A DNA stretch of 30,647 bases from positions 1 to 30,647 of the IMG/VR virus record IMGVR_UViG_3300027746_000069; one strand, given 5' to 3'. Below the pieces are notes generated by a model. The model saw only the letters and a list, made by a program, of their open reading frames with translations, was not told where the DNA came from and searched no databases. The stretch's first letter is position 1. Each line of letters begins with the position of its first letter. The DNA comes from a virus. The translations under genes were made by a program, and so were the position numbers. Below are positions 15,701-22,822 of this stretch, one piece after another.

Positions 15701-18685
15701 GATTCTACAAACTTACCACGATTTAAGAATGGTATTGTTGTAGATTCTTTTGATGGTACTTCTGTTGCTGATGTAACTAATAATGACTATTCTATTGCTG
15801 TTGATCCTAAGAGAAAAGAAATTAGGCCAACATTTAATATTACATCACATCTATTAACATTTGATTCAGCCAATTCATCTAATTATTTGAAGGCTGGTCC
15901 AATTGTGATGCCTACAGCAACACATACTGTTTTTGTTGACCAAAATAAATCTTCAAAAGTATATAATATTAACCCATTTAATATTGTAAACTACATTGGT
16001 AAAATTCAGTTAGACCCACCATCAGATGTTTGGATTGATACAGACAAACAACCAGATGTTCTTGTAAACCTTGAAGGTGATAAAGACGCATGGGCTTTAA
16101 TTACACGAGATGCTTACAGTTATGAATGGGGTAATTGGGAAACTTATTGGACAGGAACAACAAGTTCTTCATATGTTGCTGATAGGCGCCCAGCACTCGT
16201 TCAAGTAACAACTACAACGACAACACAAAACCAAACTCGCTCTGGTGTATTCTCGCAAGTTGTACCATCAACAATCACTCAATCCTTGGGTGACCGTGTT
16301 ATTGATGTGTCAATTATTCCTTATATGCGTGACCGTGGTATATTGTTTACTTGCTCTGATTTCAAACCAACCACAGAACTTTTTGGTTTCTTTGATAACA
16401 TTAGTGTAAACAAATACATTGCTCGTGCAAACAAGTTTACATTAAGTTCTAATAACTTGGGTTACATTACACAGTCTGGTAATGCAGAAAAAGTCAATGT
16501 AACTAATACTGCAACAAGTACCGTTAATGCAACAGCATTTGTTGTTCGCACATCAAATAGAGAAGCATTTGTAGTTAATTTGAATCCATCAACATTGTTG
16601 AATGGCGCAACTATGAATTTGGTTGGCCAATCTAGTGGCACAACAATTAAGATTAATGGGTATGACCATTATTCTGGATTTGTAACTTCTGCCACATCTA
16701 ACACAATCGTATTGTCTGTGGATGCTACAAGTGCAAATAATACTGGTGATTATGCTGGTTCAACAGTTTATATTGTGTCTGGAACTGGCGCTGGTCAATC
16801 TGCCACAGTTTCTTCTTACACCGCAGGAACAAGAACATTAGCAATTGTTGGAACATGGACAACCACGCCAACATCCAATTCTATTTACTCAATTGGCAAT
16901 TTAACAACAACATCTGCAGGCGATGTTGCTGGTGTGTTTAATATACCAAATGGAATATTCCGTATTGGTGAGAAAAACTTCCGATTGATTGACACCTCAA
17001 GTGGTGATATTGGTTCTTCATCTACAAATGGAGATGCCACATTTTTTGCACAAGGTATTTTACAACAAACAGAAAACACAATTATTTCTGCAACTGTTCC
17101 AACAATTCAACGTGTTGCTGTTAAAGATAATCGTGTTGTTACGACAACAGCTGTTACTGAACGTGTTGTTGGTTGGTATGACCCATTAGCACAAACATTC
17201 TTAGTATCTCCTTCAAATTATCCACAAGGTATTTTCTTATCTAAGGCTCGTTTCTGCTTCAAAACAAAAGATCCAACTGTACCTGTTACATTACAAGTTC
17301 GTTCTGTTGTAAACGGATACCCATCAACATCTTTGATTTATCCATATTCAACAGTTACATTAACACCAGATAAAGTTAAGACAACTACATCTCCTAATTT
17401 GGATGATGCAACCAAATACACAGAATTTGTATTTGATTCTCCATTGTTCTTGCAACCTGGCGAACATTGTTTTGTATTGTTATCTAACTCTAACAAGTAT
17501 GAAACATATTCAGCTGAAATTGGTAAATTAGATACAGTATCAGCAAGACAAATTTCAGAACAACCATATCAAGGTTCATTGTTCTTATCACAAAACGGTT
17601 CTACATGGACTGCCGAGCAAAACTCAGACTTGATGTTTAGATTATTCCGTTATACTTTTGATACTGGCACAACTCAAACACAATTCAATGTTAATTATCC
17701 ATCTGCGAATACGGCATATGATTTAATGCATTTGATTGCAAATGGTATATCTGTTGAAAACACTTCAATTACATATCAATTTAATTCTGAGAAAGCTACA
17801 ACTGGTGGTAAAACAGGTTTCTTGCCATTTACTCCGCTGAATGATTATCCAATGACCGATGGTTATGGTCGCCGTGTATTAACAACAACTGCTAATACAA
17901 CATTGACAGTTAAAGCTACAATGGCAACAAGCAATCCTGATATTGCACCATTTATTGATACTTCACGCATGAGCATGATTGCGGTTGAAAACATCATTAA
18001 TGATTTGCCATTAAGTAATTCTGGAATTGTATTGTCAAGTGGTGGTACGGGTTACTCTACTAACGCCAATGCCGTTGTAACAATTACAGGTGGCGGCGGT
18101 TCAGGTGCAACTGCAGCTGCCGTAGTTACTAACAATGTGGTAACATCTGTATATCTAACTGCTGCTGGTTCTGGTTACGAAACATCACCAACAATTACAT
18201 TGGTTGATGCTAATACAACACCAGGTAGCGGTGTAACAATTACCTATAACGGTGAAGATAAGAAGTCTGGTGGTAACTCCAATGTTCGCTACATTACTCG
18301 CAAGGTTAATTTAGCAGATGGCTTTGACTCTGGTGATTTGCGTGTTTATGTAACCGCATATAAACCATCAGGCTCAAATGTTCGTGTTTACTACAAACTA
18401 TTGTCTATTTCTGACCCTGATGCATTTGAAGATAAGAACTATCAGTTGATGACACAATTGAATAATACCAACTTTGTGTCAAATAGCTATGATGATTATC
18501 GTGAAATATCATATGCTCCAGGTGTGTCAGGCACAGCAAACAATTCTGTAAGTTACACTTCAGGTTCTACTTCATTTAGTAACTTTAGAACATTTGCAAT
18601 TAAGATTGTATTGACTGGCACATCAACTGTTGATGTTCCTAAGGTGCGTGATTTCCGTGCAATTGCTTTACCTGCAGGTAGTTAA
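12755..18685 (+). CDS. Giant DUF4815-type baseplate wedge/fibre-attachment protein (gp9/gp10 position)
   Basis: A 1976-aa protein with an AAGGAA Shine-Dalgarno at 12741-12746. The N-terminus (NPYYDDFDEDKKFLRILFKP, GFAVQARELTQSQTLLQKQV, then FGEHVFKNGSVVSGG) is the DUF4815 pattern. Residues about 930-1000 contain YTMRDIGNLDKRIGNLEYYT. Residues about 1110-1230 contain W.NWETYWTG, then GDRVIDVSIIPYMRDRGILF. Residues about 1470-1600 hold DPLAQTFLVSPSNYPQGIFL and FDSPLFLQPGEHCFVLLSNS, all typical of the large wedge protein of marine T4-like phages. Two 'GxGY' modules are at about 1765-1820, and a beta domain closes the protein. It follows gp8 and precedes the fibres, so it likely takes the role of gp9/gp10: docking fibres to the baseplate rim. 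No frameshift is visible over 5.9 kb. Confidence 0.85.
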   Translation: MSLNTNFNVNPYYDDFDEDKKFLRILFKPGFAVQARELTQSQTLLQKQVERFGEHVFKNGSVVSGGQLFIHDSTYLNVVTDYAGTAVNINNFNGKTITNLAGTKTGQVVVVYDADAGTGDPKTIYVKQISGTAFAAGDTITTVEAAPVFANVSTGGVGTGKTFSVSDGVYFYDGFFIKNSSQTIALSKYNTSANARIGFEITESIVEYTQDTSLLDPAQDASNFQAPGADRFKIELILSSRTLDSTDDTQFIELARTVNGTLSYALIYPQYAVLEDTLARRTYDESGNYTVRPFKLALETSAANTAKANVILSPGKAYVYGYEFETIAPTTITFDKPRTTDSVNNKRLTADYGYYVYSNTHFGSLPINSLQTVDLHCVSNSTINVATAGTITNTKIGTARVKSIAFDSASNTQNSSTYTYRTYLFDVNVGSITGGNVVVLGTNTGYVQIANSITGSQLYSTANTAYVGAKFRVIAGPGVGETPKTITNYNGATQTIQLSEPFITTPNSLSNWSIDFEVNDVKSLSIVSGTTRLAAADIDTSSKDPASTYNDTFISDSNLEPLLFNLGQNYIAQNTIADFSYSYKRLYASQSFSSSDSPALTVGTGETISAATSSSAKAENYQIVVTTAGTSPYTVGQIIPANLYTVDTGTRKITVTSGNNMVANITATIDSSNPGSKGKTYVAANATVQTSGGTSIFANNGVILYTANGQVHIMANTVYKTPGTVQSLFVPDVIELVSVLDFNNTLITVANSTTATDVTSRYTLDSGQRDSLYDHSSIRLKAGSAAPTGPLVVKFNRFSSSGAGFFTVDSYVGYSYGSIPTYTSKATGQVYELRDCLDYRPVRSVPTTPATANTVSFDVDSTTTGPKIPENGSDILLDYQYYLPRTDKVILNKNRTFEVLQGNPSLTPVQPNDKDGAMTMYILREPAYVANTSDIDVEYVDNKRYTMRDIGNLDKRIGNLEYYTSLSLLEQNALNKQDLTILDSTNLPRFKNGIVVDSFDGTSVADVTNNDYSIAVDPKRKEIRPTFNITSHLLTFDSANSSNYLKAGPIVMPTATHTVFVDQNKSSKVYNINPFNIVNYIGKIQLDPPSDVWIDTDKQPDVLVNLEGDKDAWALITRDAYSYEWGNWETYWTGTTSSSYVADRRPALVQVTTTTTTQNQTRSGVFSQVVPSTITQSLGDRVIDVSIIPYMRDRGILFTCSDFKPTTELFGFFDNISVNKYIARANKFTLSSNNLGYITQSGNAEKVNVTNTATSTVNATAFVVRTSNREAFVVNLNPSTLLNGATMNLVGQSSGTTIKINGYDHYSGFVTSATSNTIVLSVDATSANNTGDYAGSTVYIVSGTGAGQSATVSSYTAGTRTLAIVGTWTTTPTSNSIYSIGNLTTTSAGDVAGVFNIPNGIFRIGEKNFRLIDTSSGDIGSSSTNGDATFFAQGILQQTENTIISATVPTIQRVAVKDNRVVTTTAVTERVVGWYDPLAQTFLVSPSNYPQGIFLSKARFCFKTKDPTVPVTLQVRSVVNGYPSTSLIYPYSTVTLTPDKVKTTTSPNLDDATKYTEFVFDSPLFLQPGEHCFVLLSNSNKYETYSAEIGKLDTVSARQISEQPYQGSLFLSQNGSTWTAEQNSDLMFRLFRYTFDTGTTQTQFNVNYPSANTAYDLMHLIANGISVENTSITYQFNSEKATTGGKTGFLPFTPLNDYPMTDGYGRRVLTTTANTTLTVKATMATSNPDIAPFIDTSRMSMIAVENIINDLPLSNSGIVLSSGGTGYSTNANAVVTITGGGGSGATAAAVVTNNVVTSVYLTAAGSGYETSPTITLVDANTTPGSGVTITYNGEDKKSGGNSNVRYITRKVNLADGFDSGDLRVYVTAYKPSGSNVRVYYKLLSISDPDAFEDKNYQLMTQLNNTNFVSNSYDDYREISYAPGVSGTANNSVSYTSGSTSFSNFRTFAIKIVLTGTSTVDVPKVRDFRAIALPAGS

Positions 18686-18687
18686 TT

Positions 18688-18912
18688 ATGTTTGCTAAAG
18701 TAAAAGACCACGAAAACTTAGTAAGAGATATGAACTCCAAAGCGATTCTAAATACAGATAAATTAGCTTTGCAAGAGTATTATCAGAAAAGAGAAATGGC
18801 AAAAAAAGAACTATCTGAAAAGGTAGAATCAAAACAACGCCTAGATAAAATAGAAAACGAAATGTCAGAAATAAAAGACTTGTTGCGTGAACTTATTGGC
18901 AGAGGTAAATAA
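18688..18912 (+). CDS. Small coiled-coil protein of the baseplate/fibre junction
   Basis: A 74-aa protein, two bases after the giant gene and overlapping the next start (TAATG). It is almost entirely charged helix (LALQEYYQKREMAKKELSEK, then RLDKIENEMSEIKDLLRELI), with a heptad-like pattern in the last 30 residues, so a short coiled coil is likely. I recall small proteins of this kind after large wedge genes in marine T4-like phages, but no function is known to me. An assembly factor or a fibre-linking peptide would fit. Confidence 0.75.
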   Translation: MFAKVKDHENLVRDMNSKAILNTDKLALQEYYQKREMAKKELSEKVESKQRLDKIENEMSEIKDLLRELIGRGK

Positions 18913-19616
18913 TGGCTATTACACAATTATCAACAGCCAATACATTCCAACAATGGCTGATTGCAACACAAGCATTAATTACCACAGCAAACACATTAAC
19001 TGATGGTAATGGCGCTTCGTTTATTGCTAACACCAAGTTAGATGTTTCAGGCACAGGTTCACAGTTAAATGTCCGCAATAGTGCTGGTATCAATACACTC
19101 TATGCGAACAATGCAATTCTTGGTGGCTTCACTAATGTAACCACACTTAATGTATCATCTTCTGGTTATATTGGTGGCGATTTACAAGTTAATGGTAATG
19201 TAACTGTTTCTGGTAATATCATATTAGATTCTATTGGCTTTGATGATATTATTGCCAATGGTTCTATTGAAGTTGGAAACAATTTAACAGTTAGTAAAAA
19301 TACAACACTTAATAATGTAACTGCGACATACAGTAATTTCAGTACCGCCAACGTTACAATTTTAACTGGTTCGGCCAACACAGCAATATATAGCAATATT
19401 ACAATAAGTCAGGCCTTTGCCACATCGGCTGGGTTATATGCTAACTCAGCATTTTTACGGGCTAACACACCAAGTTATACTGCCAACTCTGGCTCAGGGT
19501 ATGCAAATAGTGCTTTTGTATCGGCAAATAGTGGTGCCGTGTATGCGAATAGTGCGTTTACGGCTGCAAATAACGCAATTGACACCTCAATAGCTTTGTC
19601 GATTGCACTTGGATAA
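18912..19616 (+). CDS. Short tail-fibre protein with YANSAF repeats
   Basis: A 234-aa protein with an AGAGG element before its start. The N-terminus (ITQLSTANTFQQWLIATQAL, then TTANTLTDG) is the fibre-type lead-in that attaches fibres in this phage group. Residues 45-160 are beta-rich with many V-x-G and N-V-T repeats (LQVNGNVTVSGNIIL). The C-terminus has three or four imperfect repeats of YANSAF/SANSG at about residues 175-225, ending abruptly. There is no recognisable receptor domain, so it may be a fibre shaft or adaptor to which later proteins attach. Its stop codon TAA lies within the first of two adjacent late-promoter-like octamers. Confidence 0.8.
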   Translation: MAITQLSTANTFQQWLIATQALITTANTLTDGNGASFIANTKLDVSGTGSQLNVRNSAGINTLYANNAILGGFTNVTTLNVSSSGYIGGDLQVNGNVTVSGNIILDSIGFDDIIANGSIEVGNNLTVSKNTTLNNVTATYSNFSTANVTILTGSANTAIYSNITISQAFATSAGLYANSAFLRANTPSYTANSGSGYANSAFVSANSGAVYANSAFTAANNAIDTSIALSIALG

Positions 19617-19627
19617 ATACATAAATA
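19612..19627 (+). promoter_or_regulatory. Tandem late-promoter-like octamers
   Basis: GATAAATA (19612-19619) is followed directly by CATAAATA (19620-19627); the first contains the stop of the upstream gene. The next ATG is at 19652 with AAGGAA at 19635-19640, so a transcript starting some six bases after either octamer would carry a normal leader with a ribosome-binding site or close to it. This is one of the two best-placed late promoters in the window. Confidence 0.55.
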
Positions 19628-19651
19628 GAGTATTAAGGAACATAAAATAAT

Positions 19652-19978
19652 ATGGCAAATACATTCAAATCAACTGCAAATGTAAACATTGAAGTTACTT
19701 CAAATACTGTTTACACTTGTCCGTCTGCTACTCAAACAACTCTTATTGGAATGACATTATCCAATAAATCAGCTGGTACAATTACCGCAAATGTGTTCTT
19801 ACGCCGAGCTGGTGTGGATTGTTCATTAATTTCCAATGCACCAATTCTAACTGGTTCAACATTAGTGCCAATTGGCGGAGACCAAAAAGTTGTTTTACAA
19901 GCAGCCGACACACTTAAAGTTACAGTAAGTGCAAACAATGCTGTTGACACAATTGTTTCACTATTAGAAATCGCCTAA
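19652..19978 (+). CDS. Small beta-rich structural protein
   Basis: A 108-aa protein with AAGGAA eleven bases upstream and the tandem late-promoter-like octamers ahead of it. The sequence (NVNIEVTSNTVYTCPSATQT, LIGMTLSNKSAGTITANVFL, then GGDQKVVLQAADTLKVTVSA) has alternating strands with no membrane or catalytic motif. Proteins of this size and pattern occur among the fibre genes of marine T4-like phages, where they look like virion surface or fibre-associated proteins. It may be a decoration or fibre-base subunit; this is inferred from context. Confidence 0.75.
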   Translation: MANTFKSTANVNIEVTSNTVYTCPSATQTTLIGMTLSNKSAGTITANVFLRRAGVDCSLISNAPILTGSTLVPIGGDQKVVLQAADTLKVTVSANNAVDTIVSLLEIA

Positions 19979-19987
19979 GGATAATTC

Positions 19988-21832
19988 ATGGGATATATTG
20001 GAGCAGTAGGTCCTGCATACGATCCAACTAGAGCAACTGTACCTCAGTTTGATGCTGAGCGTTTTAGTGGTAACAATTCTGCCGTTGCATTTACACTTCT
20101 AAGACAAGTTGTAAGTCCAACTGATGTGGATGTTTTTGTTGAGAATGTTCGACAAGAACCAATTGTTGCTTACAGTATTGTAAACGGTAGCACATTAACC
20201 TTTACAGAAGCTCCACAGACCGGTACAAATAACATCTATGTTATCTACCGTGGCTCTGGTATGTCAAATTATGCTTTTGTACCGGATGGTTCAATCTCAT
20301 ATGCCAAGTTAGCAAACAATATTCGTCAGTTCAACGTAGATAATTTTACTGCAAACGGAACTGGTCAAACATTTACACTCTCTGAAACTCCTGCTACTGC
20401 AAATACTGTAATAGCAGCAATTGATGGTGTAGTTCAAACTGCACCAAGTAACTATAATATTTCAGGAAGCACAATCATTTTTACATCGGCACCAGCAGCA
20501 TCTGCCAATGTTACAGTAAGACATTTAGGTTTTAGAACAACATCAACAGTTACCGCATTATCAGCAGCTTCTGTAACGGCTACTGAGTTAGCCGATGGTG
20601 CTGTTACTAATGCAAAACTTGCTGGTTCTATTACATCTGATAAAATTTCATCTGTTAATGGTGCATCACTATTAGCAAATACTATTCCAGTTAATACAGT
20701 AAGTGGTAATGTTATTGTTGCAAATACTGTAAGTAACTCTGCGTTTACTACGGGTTCTATTGAGAATTATCTGCGTAACCAAACATTAGACTTCGGTATG
20801 CGGAACAGAATCATCAACGGCGCCATGCGAATTGACCAAAGAAATGCTGGTGCAGCTGTTACTCCAGGAAGTGGTTCAACTTATACATTAGATAGATGGG
20901 CTAGTAGTCAAAGTGCTTCATCAAAATTTTCTGTGCAACAAGATTCTTCCGCTAACACGGTTGCAGGTTTTACTAGTTCATTAAAAGTTACTTCTTTGTC
21001 TGCGTATTCTCCAACATCGGGTGAAGAATTTATTATGTATCAGCCAATAGAAGGCTTAAACATAAGTGATTTGGGTTGGGGAACAGCTTCAGCTAAACCG
21101 GTCACATTATCATTTTGGGTTCGTTCTTCATTAACTGGTACTTTTGGTGGGTCATTAAGAAATAGTGCAACAAATCGTTCATATCCTTTTTCCTATATCA
21201 TTTCTGTCGCAAACACATGGGAATACAAAACTGTAACCATCGCTGGCGATACATCAGGCACTTGGTTAACTACTAATGGCGTAGGAATCTATGTTAGTTT
21301 TGGACTTGGTGCTGGTTCTTCAAGAGTGGGTACTGCTGGTGCATGGGCTGGTGCTGATTATGCTTCTGCCACAGGCGCAACATCCGTAGTTGGTACAAAT
21401 GGTGCTACTTGGTATATTACTGGCGTCCAATTGGAAGAAGGCTCTGTTCCAACTTCTTTTGAATATCGCCAACACGGTACTGAATTTGACCTTTGCCGTA
21501 GATATTTTGAAAAAATAAACTTTACAAATGTTGGCGGTGCTAATCAATATGTTGGTGGTGGTGTGGGTATGGCATACGATACAAATGATGCTCGAATACA
21601 GCTTCAATATTACCCAAAAAGAGCATCTGCAACTGCAACTTTTTCAGGAACTATTAAGTTTGCAAATGCTGGTTCAAATAGTGGAAATTTAACAACTGCA
21701 TTATTTGACAATGCTGGAACAGATACCACATTGCTATATCGCAATGATTTATCTGGGTTAACTCGTGGTCAAGCGTATCAATTATCTGCTCAAGCAACAA
21801 ATACTTATGTTTCATTTAGTGCGGAGTTATAA
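19988..21832 (+). CDS. Tail-fibre adhesin with MRNRIING scaffold, type 1
   Basis: A 614-aa protein with AAGGATAA before its ATG. In order: an MGYIG N-terminus; two copies of a fibre module at about residues 24-90 and 118-181 (F-x-G-N...FTL...V-x-V-x-V-Q...F-T-x-AP); a Thr/Ala 'ADGAVTNAKLAGS' linker; GMRNRIINGAMRIDQRNAGA at about 270-290; then a jelly-roll-like domain (LSFWVRSSLTGTFGGSLRNS, WEYKTVTIAGDTSGTWL, GVQLEEGSVPTSFEYRQHGT). The last 107 residues after RRYFEK are unlike those of the two sister adhesins, until the shared end FSAEL. It is probably a trimeric receptor-binding fibre. The small gene at 21835 follows two bases later. Confidence 0.85.
   Translation: MGYIGAVGPAYDPTRATVPQFDAERFSGNNSAVAFTLLRQVVSPTDVDVFVENVRQEPIVAYSIVNGSTLTFTEAPQTGTNNIYVIYRGSGMSNYAFVPDGSISYAKLANNIRQFNVDNFTANGTGQTFTLSETPATANTVIAAIDGVVQTAPSNYNISGSTIIFTSAPAASANVTVRHLGFRTTSTVTALSAASVTATELADGAVTNAKLAGSITSDKISSVNGASLLANTIPVNTVSGNVIVANTVSNSAFTTGSIENYLRNQTLDFGMRNRIINGAMRIDQRNAGAAVTPGSGSTYTLDRWASSQSASSKFSVQQDSSANTVAGFTSSLKVTSLSAYSPTSGEEFIMYQPIEGLNISDLGWGTASAKPVTLSFWVRSSLTGTFGGSLRNSATNRSYPFSYIISVANTWEYKTVTIAGDTSGTWLTTNGVGIYVSFGLGAGSSRVGTAGAWAGADYASATGATSVVGTNGATWYITGVQLEEGSVPTSFEYRQHGTEFDLCRRYFEKINFTNVGGANQYVGGGVGMAYDTNDARIQLQYYPKRASATATFSGTIKFANAGSNSGNLTTALFDNAGTDTTLLYRNDLSGLTRGQAYQLSAQATNTYVSFSAEL
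21425..21475 (+). repeat. 51-bp exact repeat, copy 1 (end of adhesin scaffold)
   Basis: These 51 bases recur without mismatch at 28958-29008 in another adhesin gene. They encode VQLEEGSVPTSFEYRQH at the end of the shared scaffold, about 30 bases before the point where the tip sequences diverge. Synonymous identity over the stretch suggests recent recombination rather than only protein-level selection. Confidence 0.9.
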
Positions 21833-21834
21833 AA

Positions 21835-21993
21835 ATGTATAAACAATATATTGGTGCTGATGGCACATTATCCAAAGGAATTATTCGCACAAGTGATAAT
21901 GCCCATATACCTTGTGACGAAGCCAACACAGACTACCAAGCCTACCTAAAATGGGTAGCTGAAGGTAACACTCCAGAACCTGCTGACGAATAA
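21835..21993 (+). CDS. Small fibre-partner protein with IPxD...DYQAYLKW motif
   Basis: A 52-aa gene starting two bases after the adhesin stop and shorter than usual gene-finder cut-offs. The product begins MYKQYIGADGTLSKGI and ends in DNAHIPCDEANTDYQAYLKW followed by VAEGNTPEPADE. The pattern IP-x-D-x-x-N-x-DYQ-x-Y-x-x-W-x-x-x-GN-x-P-x-P is common in small proteins next to, or at the end of, phage tail-fibre and fibre-assembly proteins. A chaperone or cap for the adhesin just upstream is the likely role; this is inference from position and motif. Confidence 0.82.
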   Translation: MYKQYIGADGTLSKGIIRTSDNAHIPCDEANTDYQAYLKWVAEGNTPEPADE

Positions 21994-21995
21994 CA

Positions 21996-22003
21996 AATAA
22001 ATA
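21996..22003 (+). promoter_or_regulatory. Late-promoter-like octamer AATAAATA
   Basis: AATAAATA lies in the 34-base gap after the 52-aa partner gene and 24 bases before the ATG at 22028. The leader would include a purine-rich AAGAGAA stretch (from 22013) usable as a weak Shine-Dalgarno. One mismatch from TATAAATA. Confidence 0.45.
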
Positions 22004-22027
22004 AAGAATTATAAGAGAAAAAAATAG

Positions 22028-22636
22028 ATGCCTATTCAGAAAATCACCACAGGTGTAATTGATTCAATTGCTAATACGCAAATTAGTGGTAATATTGTAT
22101 CTTCGCAAATTACCTCTGTTGCTAACACGCAGATTACTGGTAATATTATAGCTTCTCAGATTGCGGCGGTTAATGCTTCAACAGTAACAACAGGAACATT
22201 ACCTTCAGCAAGGTTAGGATCGGATGTAATGGTGTCAGGTAATATGCCAGCGTTTAGTGCTTACGCAAGCACAGCAACATCAATTTCTGGTGGTGTTTAT
22301 ACAAAAGTTACTCAAAATGTAGAGGAGTTTGATACCAACAATAATTTTGCATCTAGTAGATTTACTCCTACTGTTGCTGGTTACTACCAAGTTAATGCTG
22401 GCTCTAATACTCCAGCCTCAAACTACGCAAATTCTGCTATTTTTAAAAATGGTAGCGTCTACAAAAGTGGAACAAATGGTAGCGGTGCAGTAAACTCATC
22501 ATGTGTATCTACGCTCGTATATTTAAATGGGTCTACTGATTATGTTGAATTTTATTTTATAAATGGTTCTAGCGTAACACTAGGTACCGGAGCGGAAAAT
22601 TGTTATTTCAATGGTTGTTTGGTAAGGAGTGCGTAA
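22028..22636 (+). CDS. Adhesin with C1q-like C-terminal domain, copy 1
   Basis: A 202-aa protein. Residues 1-65 are a short shaft with the repeat 'NTQI(S/T)GNI(V/I)(S/A)SQI' and a TVTTGTLPSARLGSD linker. Residues about 69-202 look like a C1q/TNF-type jelly roll: SGNMPAFSAYASTATSISGG, FDTNNNFASSRFTPTVAGYY, QVNAGSN, then a hydrophobic strand and NGSTDYVEFYF, ending in YFNGCLVRSA. C1q-like tips form compact trimers that bind surface sugars or proteins. The stop overlaps the next start (TAATG), and that gene is XkdW-like. A second copy of this adhesin-partner pair ends the window (29927 onward). Confidence 0.85.
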   Translation: MPIQKITTGVIDSIANTQISGNIVSSQITSVANTQITGNIIASQIAAVNASTVTTGTLPSARLGSDVMVSGNMPAFSAYASTATSISGGVYTKVTQNVEEFDTNNNFASSRFTPTVAGYYQVNAGSNTPASNYANSAIFKNGSVYKSGTNGSGAVNSSCVSTLVYLNGSTDYVEFYFINGSSVTLGTGAENCYFNGCLVRSA

Positions 22637-22809
22637 TGACATTAACTGAAAAAATTATGGATTTATATCCAGAATTAAAAATAGAAGATTTTTTATTTGG
22701 AACAATCACACTACAAAACGATTCAGATGGCAACGGAGCTTACATTGCTAAATGGGAACATCCAACGCTTACTAGACCAACACAAGAACAGCTTGATGCT
22801 GTATCATAA
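22636..22809 (+). CDS. XkdW-like small partner protein, copy 1
   Basis: A 57-aa protein. The ATG at 22636 overlaps the adhesin stop (TAATG) and is preferred over an upstream in-frame TTG-type start at 22600, which would lie deep in the adhesin gene; the sister gene at 30478 starts in exactly this way. The sequence TLTEKIMDLYPELKIEDFLF, LQNDSDGNGAYIAKWEH, then PTLTRPTQEQLDAV matches the XkdW pattern (YPEL...DF ... I..W ... PT..QL). XkdW belongs to the tail-fibre end of the B. subtilis PBSX prophage tail operon. A fibre-assembly partner is probable. Confidence 0.85.
   Translation: MTLTEKIMDLYPELKIEDFLFGTITLQNDSDGNGAYIAKWEHPTLTRPTQEQLDAVS
22713..22798 (+). repeat. Shared XkdW-like DNA patch, copy 1
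   Basis: These 86 bases align without gaps to 30561-30646. They encode LQNDSDGxGxYIAKWEHPTL and the following TRPTQ..LD. Several mismatches are present, mostly in the middle, while the outer parts are identical over runs of 14 or more bases. It is a likely site for homologous exchange between the two cassettes. Confidence 0.75.
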
Positions 22810-22815
22810 TAAATA
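22808..22815 (+). promoter_or_regulatory. Late-promoter-like octamer AATAAATA
   Basis: AATAAATA overlaps the stop of the XkdW-like gene and ends seven bases before the ATG at 22823. The stretch AATAAATAGACCAxTATGCC is shared with 29574-29593 ahead of another fibre gene. T4-like geometry would leave almost no leader. Confidence 0.4.
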
Positions 22816-22822
22816 GACCATT

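Noticed and set aside
19430-19570. CRISPR-like spaced repeats
   Set aside because: The repeats are coding, in frame, imperfect and give YANSAF protein repeats; there are no regular spacers.
21993-22028. Transcription terminator in the longer gaps (19616-19652, 21993-22028, 24302-24345, 27972-28004)
   Set aside because: No GC-rich stem followed by a T run was seen in any of them; the gaps hold only AT-rich octamers and ribosome-binding sites.
22600-22636. Upstream starts of the small partner genes at 22600 and 24057
   Set aside because: They lie inside the conserved ends of the adhesin genes, whereas ATG codons at 22636 and 24090 match the start positions of their sister genes relative to the adhesin stops.
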